This document shows positions 20,001 to 32,235 of a stretch of 64,000 nucleotides of DNA, one piece after another. Position numbers and translations under genes: made by a program. The DNA is from Pithys albifrons albifrons. Its lineage: Eukaryota > Chordata > Aves > Passeriformes > Thamnophilidae. The stretch covers positions 43,665,601-43,729,600 of the forward strand of contig NC_092461.1 in NCBI RefSeq assembly GCF_047495875.1, in the 5' to 3' direction. Positions within the stretch are counted from its first letter, which is position 1, and the number at the start of each line of letters is the position of its first letter. The notes under the pieces are model-generated. The model was given only the letters and a program-made list of their open reading frames with translations, had not been told where the DNA came from and made no database searches.

Positions 20001-23000
20001 TACAATGAGATCTCCAAACTTTCTATGACTACTGCTCATCACATACAGACACATTTTGTATTTTGACACAATTTAATAACACAGAAATGGAAAACCTGCA
20101 ATTTTTCTTGTAAGTAGTGTATTCACAGGATGAATTTTCCTTGCAGTTAAAAATATGTACTATCCTTGCTTTAGCCAAGCTGCTAACATTAATTTCAACT
20201 TCCTTAAAGTTAATTCCACAGTCCATTTAATTTTCTTTCTAAGAATGCTTAAAGCTTTCTTAAAAAAATTCCTATGGGGGCTGCAATTTCCATGGTTGTT
20301 TGCAGCCTAATGTTTAGTTTGCTCATTGGAGAAAATTACATACAAAATTGGTTAATTGGGGTCTGACTTATGGCTCTGAAAAAAGAAAAAAATTTCCAAT
20401 ATTTTTACTGGTAACAATTGCTGAAATATGCAGTGTAAAGATATAGGCTTTTATGTAAGTTACTTGAGATCAAAGGAGGAAGATGTGTTTGAAGGAAGGC
20501 ATTTGCACAGCTCTAAAGTCAAGTATTTGCAATTAGAATTTATTTTTTGATTCAGTGACAGTTAATAATATTTACTGGCACCCATTCTGTCAGGATACAG
20601 CTCTCATATCTCTTAGTATTTCAGTGTCATTAGGGTTGATCATTTGATGGATGAGCAAAAATGAAATGTTATACTTTTGTCATTACTATTTTTGAGAAAA
20701 TTTGGCAATTTCCTAGTATTTTGACTTTCTAATGATTTTAAGAAATAGACTAAAATTAAAAAGGAGGAAAAAGACATAATGAAGAATGGGAAATACCTTG
20801 AAAGAAGTGCAAATTGATTAAAAAATAGAGTTTATAGGTATGTTTGAAATATACATATAACATGAAAGTTGGTAGAAACTGGGTATTTTTCCATTCATAA
20901 GGTGAATTCTCCATGAATATTTCCTTTAATGAGGCTTTTTACTCTAATTAAGTGCTAGTCACTGGAAAATAGTATAGTCTGAGATGAGTCAGTAACCTTA
21001 CCAAATCAGCACTGCAATGCTGTAGGTAGTACAGGGCAGAGAAATGCTTTGAGAGAGCCCCAGCTCCATTGGAGCTTCAGAACCAGCCAGCTCTGGGGAA
21101 AATATGGTTCTTGTCTCACCAGCCACTACAGCTAGTTATTATTTGGATGAATACAAAAAATGTGGCAAGTTTATTATCAGTCTAAAGCCTGTAATTGAAT
21201 GACTGTAATTTAAGACAACTCTTTCAGATGAGAGAAGTCTGTGCATCCTATCCTCCAAGGCCAGGTAAAGCAACCACAGAACACAAATTAAAAAGAAGCA
21301 AAATGTCTGTTAAAAATGGTGTAACTGATGCTTTTCACTTACATTTCAGTTGGCATATATTTGATAGAGATGGAGGTCTTGTTCACTTTCTAGAAGATAC
21401 TCTAATGCTGCAGTTTGTTAATTAAAAGTAAAAATTTCATATTTTTATTACAAGATTGCAAAGAACTTTGTGATGTAATGAAAGAGAAGTGAGAGAAACT
21501 TTTATGAAGGAGTGGTAAATCATGGGAAAAACTGTCTTGATTATGATTATCTTTCAAATATGAGAGTGGAGAAAAAAACTCTGTGATCTAAGAAGCTCTC
21601 ATCTTGTCTGTGACACTGACTTTATTGTCCCAAACTGAAGCTGGATGTTCAAAGAAAGACAATGAAATTGTCTTTATCATTCTAAAACCTAATCAAAGTG
21701 TCTGGGCTTCGAATCACTGTGTCTCAGTATTCTTATATCTCATTTCTCCTAGTACAAACCAATCCTGGTGTCCACTCAAAAAACAAAAGCTGAACTCTGA
21801 AAATGCATCTTGCCTTGCTGTGGCAGTGAACTGCTACATCACTGTAATTAGCCCATTAGCTTGTTTATGAAAAAGGAAATAGAGCAGTATGTAAACATGT
21901 CAAAATTACTATCAGTGTGAAATTTTCCTATATAGAACAAGACAGAATTTGTAGAAAGTCTGCATGTTATTTATACCTATCCCAAGCTTTAATTTTGTTT
22001 GGATTCTAGTAAGCTGCATTTTTATTCCTCTGTCACAAGGCTAATGTGAAGATTAATTATTAAATATTTCTAAATGGTTTGGTAATCAATGACAACTATC
22101 ACTGTAATTTATGATAATTGAATACCGAAAAATGTGTTAGTAGCAGAAAATTTGAAAGGTCAATATCAACCTAGACTTGGCATAGAATTCAAATCTTCTG
22201 TAAAAAACCAACAAACCCACAACCCCAAACCATGCAAAATTTAATCAAATAAATGGAATGGTAATCAGAAACTCTGAATACAAATCTTTTGTTTTTTACA
22301 GGAAAACTCAGTTCATTCATTTTACATTTTAAACATTCCCTTGCAGTAATGTGAATTTAGAGCAACATCATTGTTCTTGCATACAGTTTAAGAAATTAAA
22401 TGGGTTGAGAGAGACTACATTATTTTGAATTCTGTGGGAAATACACATGGGCATACAATAAAATGGGCTTCAAAAGCGTGACTGTGGATATTGAACTAGG
22501 ACTAAGAAAACACTCAAGGGCAGAAAAATTATTTCAGTTTTATTAACATTTTACTGTTTTGAATTTTTTGTTTGCTTTTGGTTTTTGTTCATTTTGGTTT
22601 GGTTTTGGGTTTTTGGTTTTAGTTTGCTCTTTCTTTTCTTTCACTCTTTTCATTGATTAGAAACTTAAAACAAACCTGTGTGGTTACCCTCAGTTGCCTA
22701 AATGCCTTCATCTGCACCCAAGATACACTTTTTTAATTGGTCCTTTATGACTCACAGATCACTGATAAAGTGCCCTTTGTAGCTGGGCGGTTTTGCAGTT
22801 TTATTATCATAAAGGAATTTATAAATTATTTCTGTATGCTGTAATCTCTGAGAACTATGTCTAAACTGGTAACATTAGGAAATGAAAATACCTCATCTGC
22901 AGACTTTCTGCTTGAGTCAAAATGCTTTGTCATGTTTCTCTCTACCAGTTAGTTTATGCCATTACATAAAAATGTGAAGAGACAAGAAGTCCAGTACAGA

Positions 23001-26000
23001 ATCCCTTTTAAAAACAGATTCCAGCCTTAAAAAGTTTCTGTTGACAATTTCATGTAACAGAGAGTGTGAAAAGATAATGGGATGTGGAATATTTGTAAAT
23101 CTGCTATTAGAGACATGTTTATTTTTTATATTAAAACTTTAAGCACACCTGCCTGACACCTGGCTTTCTGTCTGCCTGTGTAATCTTTCAGGGTTTTCCT
23201 TGGGCTTGCCAGCAGAAGCTCACTACCTCAGTCTACCTGCTAGGAGAAGCTCATTGCTTGATTTTACTGATACTATCCCCAGACATAACAGTCAAGAAAT
23301 TATAGTGTATTGAGCAGAGAAGGAAGAGATATGGCTGTAGTCCAAGATGTTCATGGGGAAAGTAGCTACTGAATTCTGACTCTAAGGCTTCTTCCAGTTA
23401 GTTTGGATTACACTTTCAACAAGAAATATAATAATAATGACAATAATAATAACTAAACTTAATTTAGCCATTTTTCCCCTAAAAAGAAGGGAGATATCAA
23501 TGGACAGTTCTGTGTAACCACAAAATATACAGTTATATATAGTTTTTTCCTGTCAAATGTTGAGAGGTGCAGATAAACAACAGTACCAAGAGAGTAAGGT
23601 TGGATCCTTTCACACTGTGGGGTCTGCAAGGTCATGGAGGCTATGCCATTTCATACTCAATTAACAACGCTAATAAACACATCTCCTGAACTATCACCTA
23701 TTCATTTATTTAACTAACTATTTATTCTGAGTGATTTTTATAGAGCTCTTTGAACTATCTTGTCTTAGCTTTGACCACTTAAGTGTAAGCAGGTTTGAGG
23801 GTTTTACTGTCCTCTAATTATCATTTAGAATAACTGAAATACCCTAAACCACCACTCTCTGACTAGAAATGATTCTGTAATTTTAGTCTATTTTCAGCCA
23901 TCATGACTTAGTTTGTAGTTACTTTCATCATCTGCTTGCTCTTTATTTTTTCCCTTAAAAGTCCAGTTCTGTGCCTGTGTTGCAATCTCCTGAGCAACTT
24001 GGCCTTTTTTTGAGATGAATAGTAGTTCAGTTTTTAAATCTACATCTGTTGAATTTCCCACATCTGGCATTAGATATTACTGCATCTGACTATGCTGCCT
24101 GTGAATTACCCTCTCTATGGGTTGTTTGAAAAAACTTGGTGCACAATTCAATATTTGCCTTAGCCCGTAAAAAGGAAAAAAATCAACTAGCTAATTCATA
24201 GGGACTAAAATTGTAAGGTCTTTTTGTAGGGGCTGGACAGGGGATAGAAGGACTCTTGCCATATATTCACACTTTTACAAGAATCCATGTTGCCTTTGGA
24301 AACAAAAAGACTCTGCAAAATACTATTCAGCCTGTGCCTCATTAGGTGATTTCTAAAGTCACAAACCCCCAAATAACACCAGTTTTCTTCTTGTCTCTGT
24401 AAATTCCAATCTCATATCTCATGTCAATCTGGACAAATTCTTACTTTAGGGTGCATCATACTTGTAATATTCTTACAGCAATAACAAGTAACTTTCTAAT
24501 TCTGAACTTGTATGCTTCCTAACAAATGCAGCAACATACTCAGAAATTTCACAGGCAGCAGTGGGATTAGTTCAAGCTGCTGAAGGAAGATGAGATTAAA
24601 TGAGAAAAGTTGTGGTAAGAAATGCAGCGGGAAAGAAGTTCAATCAAAAAGCATTACTAAATGCAGAAAAGTAGATGAAGGTTGACACTAGAAGTTTCCT
24701 GCTGTCATTTTCTCTTCAGAGAATGAAATGGATCAGACTCAAACTGCAGAGTTACACATACTGGCATTTTATAACAGCTCCTTTACTTTCCATCTTTTTC
24801 ACCTCCCTCTCCCTGGTTTTAAGGGACTTTTACCAGCCTTTATGATGGCATGAGCCAGGATATTCTACTGAGCCCCAAGTAATTTTGAAGCCAAATCTGT
24901 ACTACTACTGCAGATATTCTTTCTAGAGTTTTTGTCCTTTTAAGACCCCTGTCATAGTCCCAGCAGCTATACTGAAAATAGCACTCCACAGATACGGTTT
25001 CACCTTTGTTTGATTGCCCCTGCACCTCTGAGCTGCCTGGACAGTAACTGCAAAAAGCACGAGATGATATACAGTACAGATTCATGTGTCTTTCAGACAG
25101 TCCTATTTTACTGCAGTCCAAAATGCCTTCTGCAATTAATCTTTGTTATCCATCTATTTAGTCTTTTCAGCACTCAATGCTGAAATTTATTTATTTTCAG
25201 TATTAGATTTGCCATCAGTATTACTGGTTTTTTTCGTCATCCTGAGTCATGTGAGCCTTTCTTTTCTGAAAGACTCTTTATTCCTAATATGACAAGGAAT
25301 GAATGACGTATGAGTATTGCATACTAAAATGTAACAAGAAATGATGCACACCTGGATGCAAAGGTAATAAATCCAAATCATCTGGACAGATGAGAAGCAG
25401 ATTTTAAAGCTCCTGTGGGATTTTTTTGGTATTTTGGTCAGCTAAGGAATACAATCTGACTGTAATATGTCCATATTACTTTTGACTAGTTCACTTGTTA
25501 TATGATGTTGATCTGAATTGATATTTCCAAACACACTGTTCACTTTGTCGATAATTCAGATTCCTATGAGCTGCCTTGGTATGCCAGATTGCATATGCTA
25601 ACATTTAATGCCAGACTGAACTTGCTGTTCTATTCAGCAGGATGAATCACTATAAGGGAGTGTGGCTCCCCAGGTGTATTGCACCATATGTTTCATGGTG
25701 TAGTGAGAAAAAAATACACAGTGTTTGACCCACATCTTCCAGTGCAACTTCTAGCTTCTTCCTCAGTTTAGGTTCTGGGAACTCCTTTGATAGTACATGT
25801 GTTTCTTCAGTGTAAATAAATGATACAGTCCTGACTATAGCAAATACCAATGATGTTTCCACTGAAAGTCCCAAATTCACCTAGCTGGATGAATATTAGG
25901 TATGCATTTACTAAACAAAGATGAAAAAACAGGGTAAGAAAAGCTATAAGATAATGCATGCTAAGGTCAACAATCAAAGATCCATGGAACTGGGTTGATC

Positions 26001-29000
26001 AGATGGGACATCTTGGGGTCCAGCATAGCTCCAAAAATGTTCTTGAGCATCTTTGTTTAGCTCTCTTGAAGATAAAATGAACTAAATTTCACTGTATTAT
26101 AACACAAGTACTTCTGAATTTAGTTTATTTGCCTAATGCAGTTTTTCTCTTTCTAGGGGAAAAGAAGACATTTTTTGTCTCTATTGCTTAAATAATTATG
26201 TTGCCACATAGGGACAATGACATCACTCTTATCTCTACTTCATTGAAAGTAATTAATTTTTTAAAACTTCCTTTTCATAACAAACTTCTAGCTGCTGCAA
26301 CAAATAAAAGGTGATAAACAATTTTTTATTCTGATCAACCACTATGAATTGGTATCTTTGAGATGAACTATTATGACAGACTGGTGTAGTACAATGGAGA
26401 ACCCCTTTTCTTGGTCACAAATTGGACAAGAATTGGAACAGTTGGAGAATAGCCCACCTCTAGCCACCATCTTCTTGTTGTGAAACAGCCATATGTTGTA
26501 TTGTCCCCCCTCCCCACCCTTTCTATACTATTATTATAACCATGAACAAAATAAAATAAAATTAAAGATGTAATACAAATCAACAAATTAGAGATAGTAC
26601 ATCTGAATTATGCCTTCTTTAAAATTATGTAGATGCCCCTTTTTATAACAGCTTTCCTTTTACTATGTTCTGCATTTCAAGCAGGTATCCAGCAGTGGCA
26701 GGCACTCGTATCTTCTGTTACAGAATACTTTTAACTCTCTTCCTCCCAATTTGTTTTTCAATTAGAATGACTGTATCACAAACTTTCAGCTACTAAAAGT
26801 AGTCCCAAATAGAGGTATGCTGCTGTATGTATGTAGCTATAAGTGCCCTTTTGATACAAAAAAAGGAGGCACCAAGCTGTAGACAGGCTCTTCTTGGCTC
26901 AGTTCTCAGTTCTGACTTGGTAGGCTGCTGATTCCTTTTGGAAATTACTTGCCCTTATGTACTGTTTTCTTCATCCTCTGCCTTTAGTGACAAAGAAACT
27001 GTCCCTTACTTTGTTTGTAAGTAACCTCCAGAAGTAAGATGGTCAGCTTGATTCCTTCTGGAACTTTTTTGAGAGTAATGACAAGAAATGGAGCATAATT
27101 CTTACTGTATGTGTTATTCTGTAGAACTTTCTGTTTTACTGTGCATTTGGCATCTACTTCAAAAACACATAAATAAATAACAAGTGTCCTATGATTCAGT
27201 TCAGGCTGCATTGATTGGGACAACTGATTCCCGTGATTCATATCTTCCTAGTTCATCTATTATTTAAACGTTAGTATAAACACATTGAAATTCTTTCCTA
27301 TTTCTGCAGGTCCCCACAAGAATGAGCCTAACAAACTCTGCTGGTGGAGTGTCCTGATTGATGGTCCTGCCCCCAGAGATAGAATTACAGTCACACTTAT
27401 TTCCGTAAAAGAGCCAGAGGAAGGATGTTTGAAATTATCACCACATTTCACCTTCCAGCATTTTCTCATATGAAGATGATTTCTGAAAAAAGCTTATTTT
27501 CTCTGAGGAACAGATGCTTTCAGAATGATGGTCAGATTCAGATAAACAAACAAGTATATTTGTGGAGGATATTCATCTTTCATGCAGTGAAACCTAAAAT
27601 CTAGAATTTTTGTGTCACAGGTTCTGAGGGCTTACTTATTAGAGAGCATGATGTTTGTGCAGCCTGAAGTGCCAGTGTGATTATTTTTTTTTTTACAGAA
27701 CAAATCTTCAGAATATGGCACTTAAACCCAACAAGTCTTGCCTAAGAAGTCATACTTGTTTACTCAGTGACTAGCTGCAATCCCAGGCAATATTTACATT
27801 AGCTAAATTTAATGCTCTGAAGCTGTAAATGCAATCTCAGTTAATATTCTTTCCTAAAATTGCAGTGTTGATAGAAAAACATTGTGCTGTACAAGCCATT
27901 AGCAGATCCTGCCTGTGGAATGGGATACAAATAATAGGGGTAAGCAAATTATCTCCTGATTCTTTGCAGTTGGGAGATACTGCTGGTATTTAGATCTATC
28001 TATCCAAGTATAAGCCTACACTGGTAGTTTTTTAAGTTCCACTTATCTAAAGTACAAGGACTTGTTTAATGCACTGATGCAATCAGATGCCCAAAGCTGA
28101 TCAAGATTTTTGCAGGGCTTTAAAACTGAACAGTTTTAAAATAATCCTGCAAAAGCTGCACTGTTTTTTCTAAACTGCTTTCATGAACAGGTTTATGAGG
28201 CTACACTACACCTTTTGTTTGACCTCCAAAGATTGTTGTTTCCTCTCCTAGGAGTTTATGTAGCTGGATATCACCTACAGCCATCATTTCAACCATTTTA
28301 TTTCTATTACCTATTATTCATTTTACATTTAATATCTTTGCAAATTGTCTGCTCTTTTCCCCTTAGTATCCTTATTATCCCTTAACTTCCCTGCTTCCTT
28401 TTCATTCTTATTGTTTTCTGTAAAACCAGCGGTTGATGTGCTTCACTGTTTTAATGATTTTGGTTCTTTCCTTCATCTCTTCCCCTTTGCTTGACATGTA
28501 AAGCCACAATAGGAAAAGTGCTGTGGGAATTGCTAAGTGTTCTTATCTCTAGTGTAGAACTCAGGTAGTGATGTGTTTTCTATTTTTTACTGGTTGGCAT
28601 GACAAAAGTTTTCTTGACCCATTACTTGTAATTTCTGGTTATTTCTAATGTTTTTCATTTTCTCTTTATCAACACAGATCAGATGAAATTAGGCCATTTA
28701 ATCAATTATTATGCAGAGCTTCATCTAGAGAGAGACACCCAACCCTCTTAGCTCCACTCTTACATTCACCTTCTGTAGTGCTAGAACTACTTGGGCAAAA
28801 CCTTTGCTGGCTTTGTTTTTTGTGTGAAGTTGTATGTAGAGATATAGAGAAGAGTTCTATGAGTATGAACAGTACTAATGCAACTGTAGAAGGGAAGAAA
28901 ATAGAAACACAGAATACCCTATGCTCTTTGTAGATCTGCTTTCTTGCACCTTTCTTAGCCAAGTTAAGGCTGTATCTTCCATGTTCTTTGTTTCATTCTT

Positions 29001-30872
29001 CCTTTCTTTTTCTTTCTCTTTCCCTCTTTGTTTCCCTCTTTCTTTCCCCCTTTCTTTCTCTCTCTGTCTTTCTCTCTTGTTCCCTTTCTCTCTCTCTTGC
29101 TCTCTCTTTTCCCCATTCTGTTTTATCATATTTCCATTTCTTTCCTTCTTGACTGGGAGAATGGATTTATTAGGGTTTAACCAATTCTTCCATCACTATT
29201 GCCCCATGTAACACGTATTTCTGTATCATATTTTATAATGCTGTGCTTTCTTCTTGTCACGCTTTCTTGATTACTTTAATTCACCTCTTCAGATGATCAT
29301 CTGCTACTGTATTAAACAAGACACTTTTTAGTTTCTGTCTCTCTCCACTGTTTTCTCTGGTTTTGAATGTCCCCAGCAATTCTCCATTTTTCCCCTGATC
29401 ATAATCAAGATTTAAAACTCTCTTGAGGCTTCACAGCTTTGCCTTACCTCTATGTCCAGTTTTGCATTTTTAAATTATCTCCTCCCTTTTTATGGTGCTG
29501 TGCAGGTTTAGAGTTTCTAACATTTTGGTCTGCACATCTTGACAGTTTTCGTCATTGTCGTGATTACTCTATGGCACTCGCACATGATTTGAAATGACTG
29601 GGCTGAGCATCAACTTCCAGTCAATAGTCCAAACCAACTTTCATTTCCCTTGTCATCATTCCCATTTTTTATCTTCTCTGAAACTGTACTGGACACTCTT
29701 TAAAGCAGGAGATTGATGGACCTATTTGACCATCTAACAGAAAAAGGCCTTGGTGCTCAGTGAAGCTTTGCCTTTCAGTAGCAGAGTGTCAGTACAAATA
29801 AATAAGAGTTTTTGTTATCTCAGTGGTGTTAATTGCTCTGTTAATTGCTCAGTTTTGTTTTTCTACTTGTCTTTCTTTTGCTGACAGGGAAAATAAACAG
29901 GAAAAAAGTATCTTCATAGCCTTAGGAAACAGAAATAACAAATAACCAGAGAATTTTCTATTTTGTTAGCTGGTGCTTGTTCTCTCATTTCAGTAGATGA
30001 AATAATGTGCTATACATTACATTAAAGGGCCTTATCTGGATTTATGTACTCAAAAGCTTGTTACTTATAGCAGTCAGAGACAAATTGGCATTTAAATAAT
30101 GGCTTATTCATTAATATATGCACTGAAGTACATAGTCATGTTATGGAAGAGCTCAAACAATTATCATGCTCAGTAATATCTCATAATGAGCTGGTACTCA
30201 ATATCATATTGACCTTTCTGTACTCTCTGAAAATTCTTAAGGATGAGAGAAGTATAAGATCTCATGGAGCCTTTTATCCTCAGGAATATAATTTCAAAAA
30301 TGTGTTTAAGGGTTGTATCATCATCCATTCGAGGGAAAATAGTGATGGTTATTGTTTGTAGTCACAATCAAACCCACAAGACTTCTGCTGAAGATAGTGC
30401 AGTGAAGATTTATGAGCTCAATACTAGTGGTAAAAATAATTTTGTTTTAGTCAGAAGGGAAGAAATATCTCATTTTTATTTATATTTACTATTAAATTAA
30501 TTGTGGTAGTTACCTTCTCCCAATTTGTTTCCGGTCTACGCACACCTGACATTTCCAGGACTCCTGAGAGCTTTGCAGACTTGCAATGTTAATCCATAAG
30601 TTAGATATATCTGTGAGAGATCCAAGGTTCTTGCTGATTGAAAGGACCAGGCATTGTCTACAGGAGACTTCTTTTCCTTCTCTCCCTACTGTTGTGTAAT
30701 AATGTCTCCGTTGCTCAGATGGGTAGCTTACTTCAGTGGTCTCACAGCTTGAAGCCTGGGATTTTCCATGAAGCTCAGAAATGTGAAAAATTAATTCCTA
30801 GCCTTTTTATTCCTATACTCAATGCCAATACACCTATATATGAACATACTTGTTGACCACCACAGTGCATTA
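20001..30872. other. Long unique AT-rich segment, no gene recognised
   Basis: No coding exon with a convincing splice context, no RNA gene and no clear interspersed repeat was seen in nearly 11 kb. Features are simple: a GT-rich run at about 22558-22622 and the polypyrimidine tract at 28983-29115. Short open frames such as those at 21,604, 25,880 (minus) and 27,285 lack support. Confidence 0.55.
28983..29115 (+). repeat. Polypyrimidine tract (TTTC/TCTCTT-rich)
   Basis: About 130 bp of almost uninterrupted C and T, built from imperfect TTTCTTTC, CCCTCTTT and TCTCTCT units. The complementary strand gives an Arg/Lys/Glu-rich open frame by composition alone. Such purine-pyrimidine mirror tracts can form triplex DNA. 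Confidence 0.85.
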
Positions 30873-32235
30873 TCATAGAATCATAGACTCATAGAATTGA
30901 TTGGGTTGGAAAAGACCTCTGAGATCATCAAGTCCAACCCTTTTACCAACTCTAGTCCATTTACTAGATCATGGCACTCAGCGCCACATCCAATCTGTGT
31001 TTAAAAATCTCTAGGGATGGTGAATCCACCACCTCTCTGGGCAGCCCATTCCAATGCCTGATTACTCTCTCTGGAAAGAATTTTTTTCTGATATCCAACT
31101 TAAATTTCCCCTGGCAGAGCTTAAGCCCGTGCCCTCTTGTCCTATTGCTGAGTGCTTGGGAGAAGAGACCAGCCCCCACCTGGCTATAACTTCCCTTCAG
31201 GTAGTTATAGACAGTGATGAGGTCTCCCCTGAGCCTCCTCTTCTCCAGGCTAAACAACCCCAGCTCCCTCAACCTCTCCCCACAGGACTTGTGCTCCAGT
31301 CCCTTCACCAGCCTTGTTGCTCTTCTCTGGACCCGCTCCAGCACCTCAATATCCTTTCTGAACTGAGGGGCCCAGAACTGAACACAGTACTCAAGGTGTG
31401 GCCTCACCAACGCAGAGCACAGGGGAAGGATCACTTCCCTGGTCCTGCTGGTCATGCTATTTTTGATACAGGACAGGATCCCATTGGCCTTCTTGGCCAC
31501 CTGGACACACTGTTGGCTCATGTTGAGCTTCCTGTCAATTAGTACTCCAAGGTCCCTTTCTGCCTGGCTGCTCTCCAGCCATTCTGTGCCCAGCCTGTAG
31601 TGCTGCAGGGGGTTGTTGTGGCCAAAGTGCAGGACCCGGCACTTGGCCTTATTGAACTTCATCCCATTGGAATCAGCCCATCTCTCAAGTCTATCCAGAT
31701 CCCTCTGCAGAGCCCTCCTGCCTTCCAGCAGGTCGACACTCCCTCCCAACTTGGTGTCATCAGCAAATTTGCTGATGATGGACTCAATCCCCTCATCTAA
31801 ATCATCAATAAAGATGTTAAACAGGACTGGACCCAATACAGACCCCTGGGGAACACCACTGGTGACCGGCCGCCAGCTGGATGCAGCTCCATTCACCAGC
31901 ACTCTCTGGGCCTGACCCTCCAGCCAGCTCCTTATCCAGGAGAGGGTACACTTGTCCAGGCCATGGGCTACCAGCTTTTCCAGGAGTATATTAGGGGAGA
32001 CAGTGTCAAAGGCCTTGCTGAAGTCCAGATAGACCACATCCACAGCCTTCTCCTCATCCACCAGGTGGGTCACCTGATCGTAAAAAGAGATCAGGTTGGT
32101 CAGACAGGACCTGCCCCTCCTAAACCCATGCTGGCTGGGTCTAATCCCTTGTCCACCCTGAAGGTGCTGTGTGATTGCACTCAGGATGAACTACTCCAAC
32201 AACTTTTCCTTGACATCAATTTCCCTTGAAGGATC
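30873..32235 (-). mobile_element. CR1 LINE, 5'-truncated
   Basis: The 3' end lies at the left with the CR1 terminal repeat (ATCATAGAATCATAGACTCATAG spelling on the plus strand, 30872 onward). The element runs through the 3' UTR and the C-terminal two-thirds of ORF2 to about 32,235, where it is truncated, as most CR1 copies are. The last stretch, beyond 32,193, carries an indel relative to the usual CR1 sequence. No target duplication was sought because CR1 normally makes none. Confidence 0.93.
30964..32190 (-). pseudogene. CR1 ORF2 reverse transcriptase, partial
   Basis: The open frame runs from a TAG at 32193-32191 to a TAG at 30966-30964, about 408 codons. It covers the RT palm and thumb and the C-terminal part of CR1 ORF2. 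Visible motifs are [22 protein letters not shown] (first catalytic Asp), [20 protein letters not shown], and the catalytic KFADDTK. Downstream are the CR1-typical [12 protein letters not shown] block and the terminal [19 protein letters not shown]. The endonuclease domain and the start of RT are missing because of the 5' truncation. The upstream TAG is a further lesion. Since several hundred codons remain open, the copy is among the younger CR1s here, but it cannot mobilise itself. Confidence 0.92.

Noticed and set aside
27285..27473. Possible exon after a TTTCTGCAG acceptor-like site
   Set aside because: The 62-codon frame has no clear donor, no recognised protein family and no supporting neighbours.
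28875..29129. Arg/Lys/Glu-rich minus-strand frame
   Set aside because: Produced by the purine composition of the simple tract at 28983-29115.
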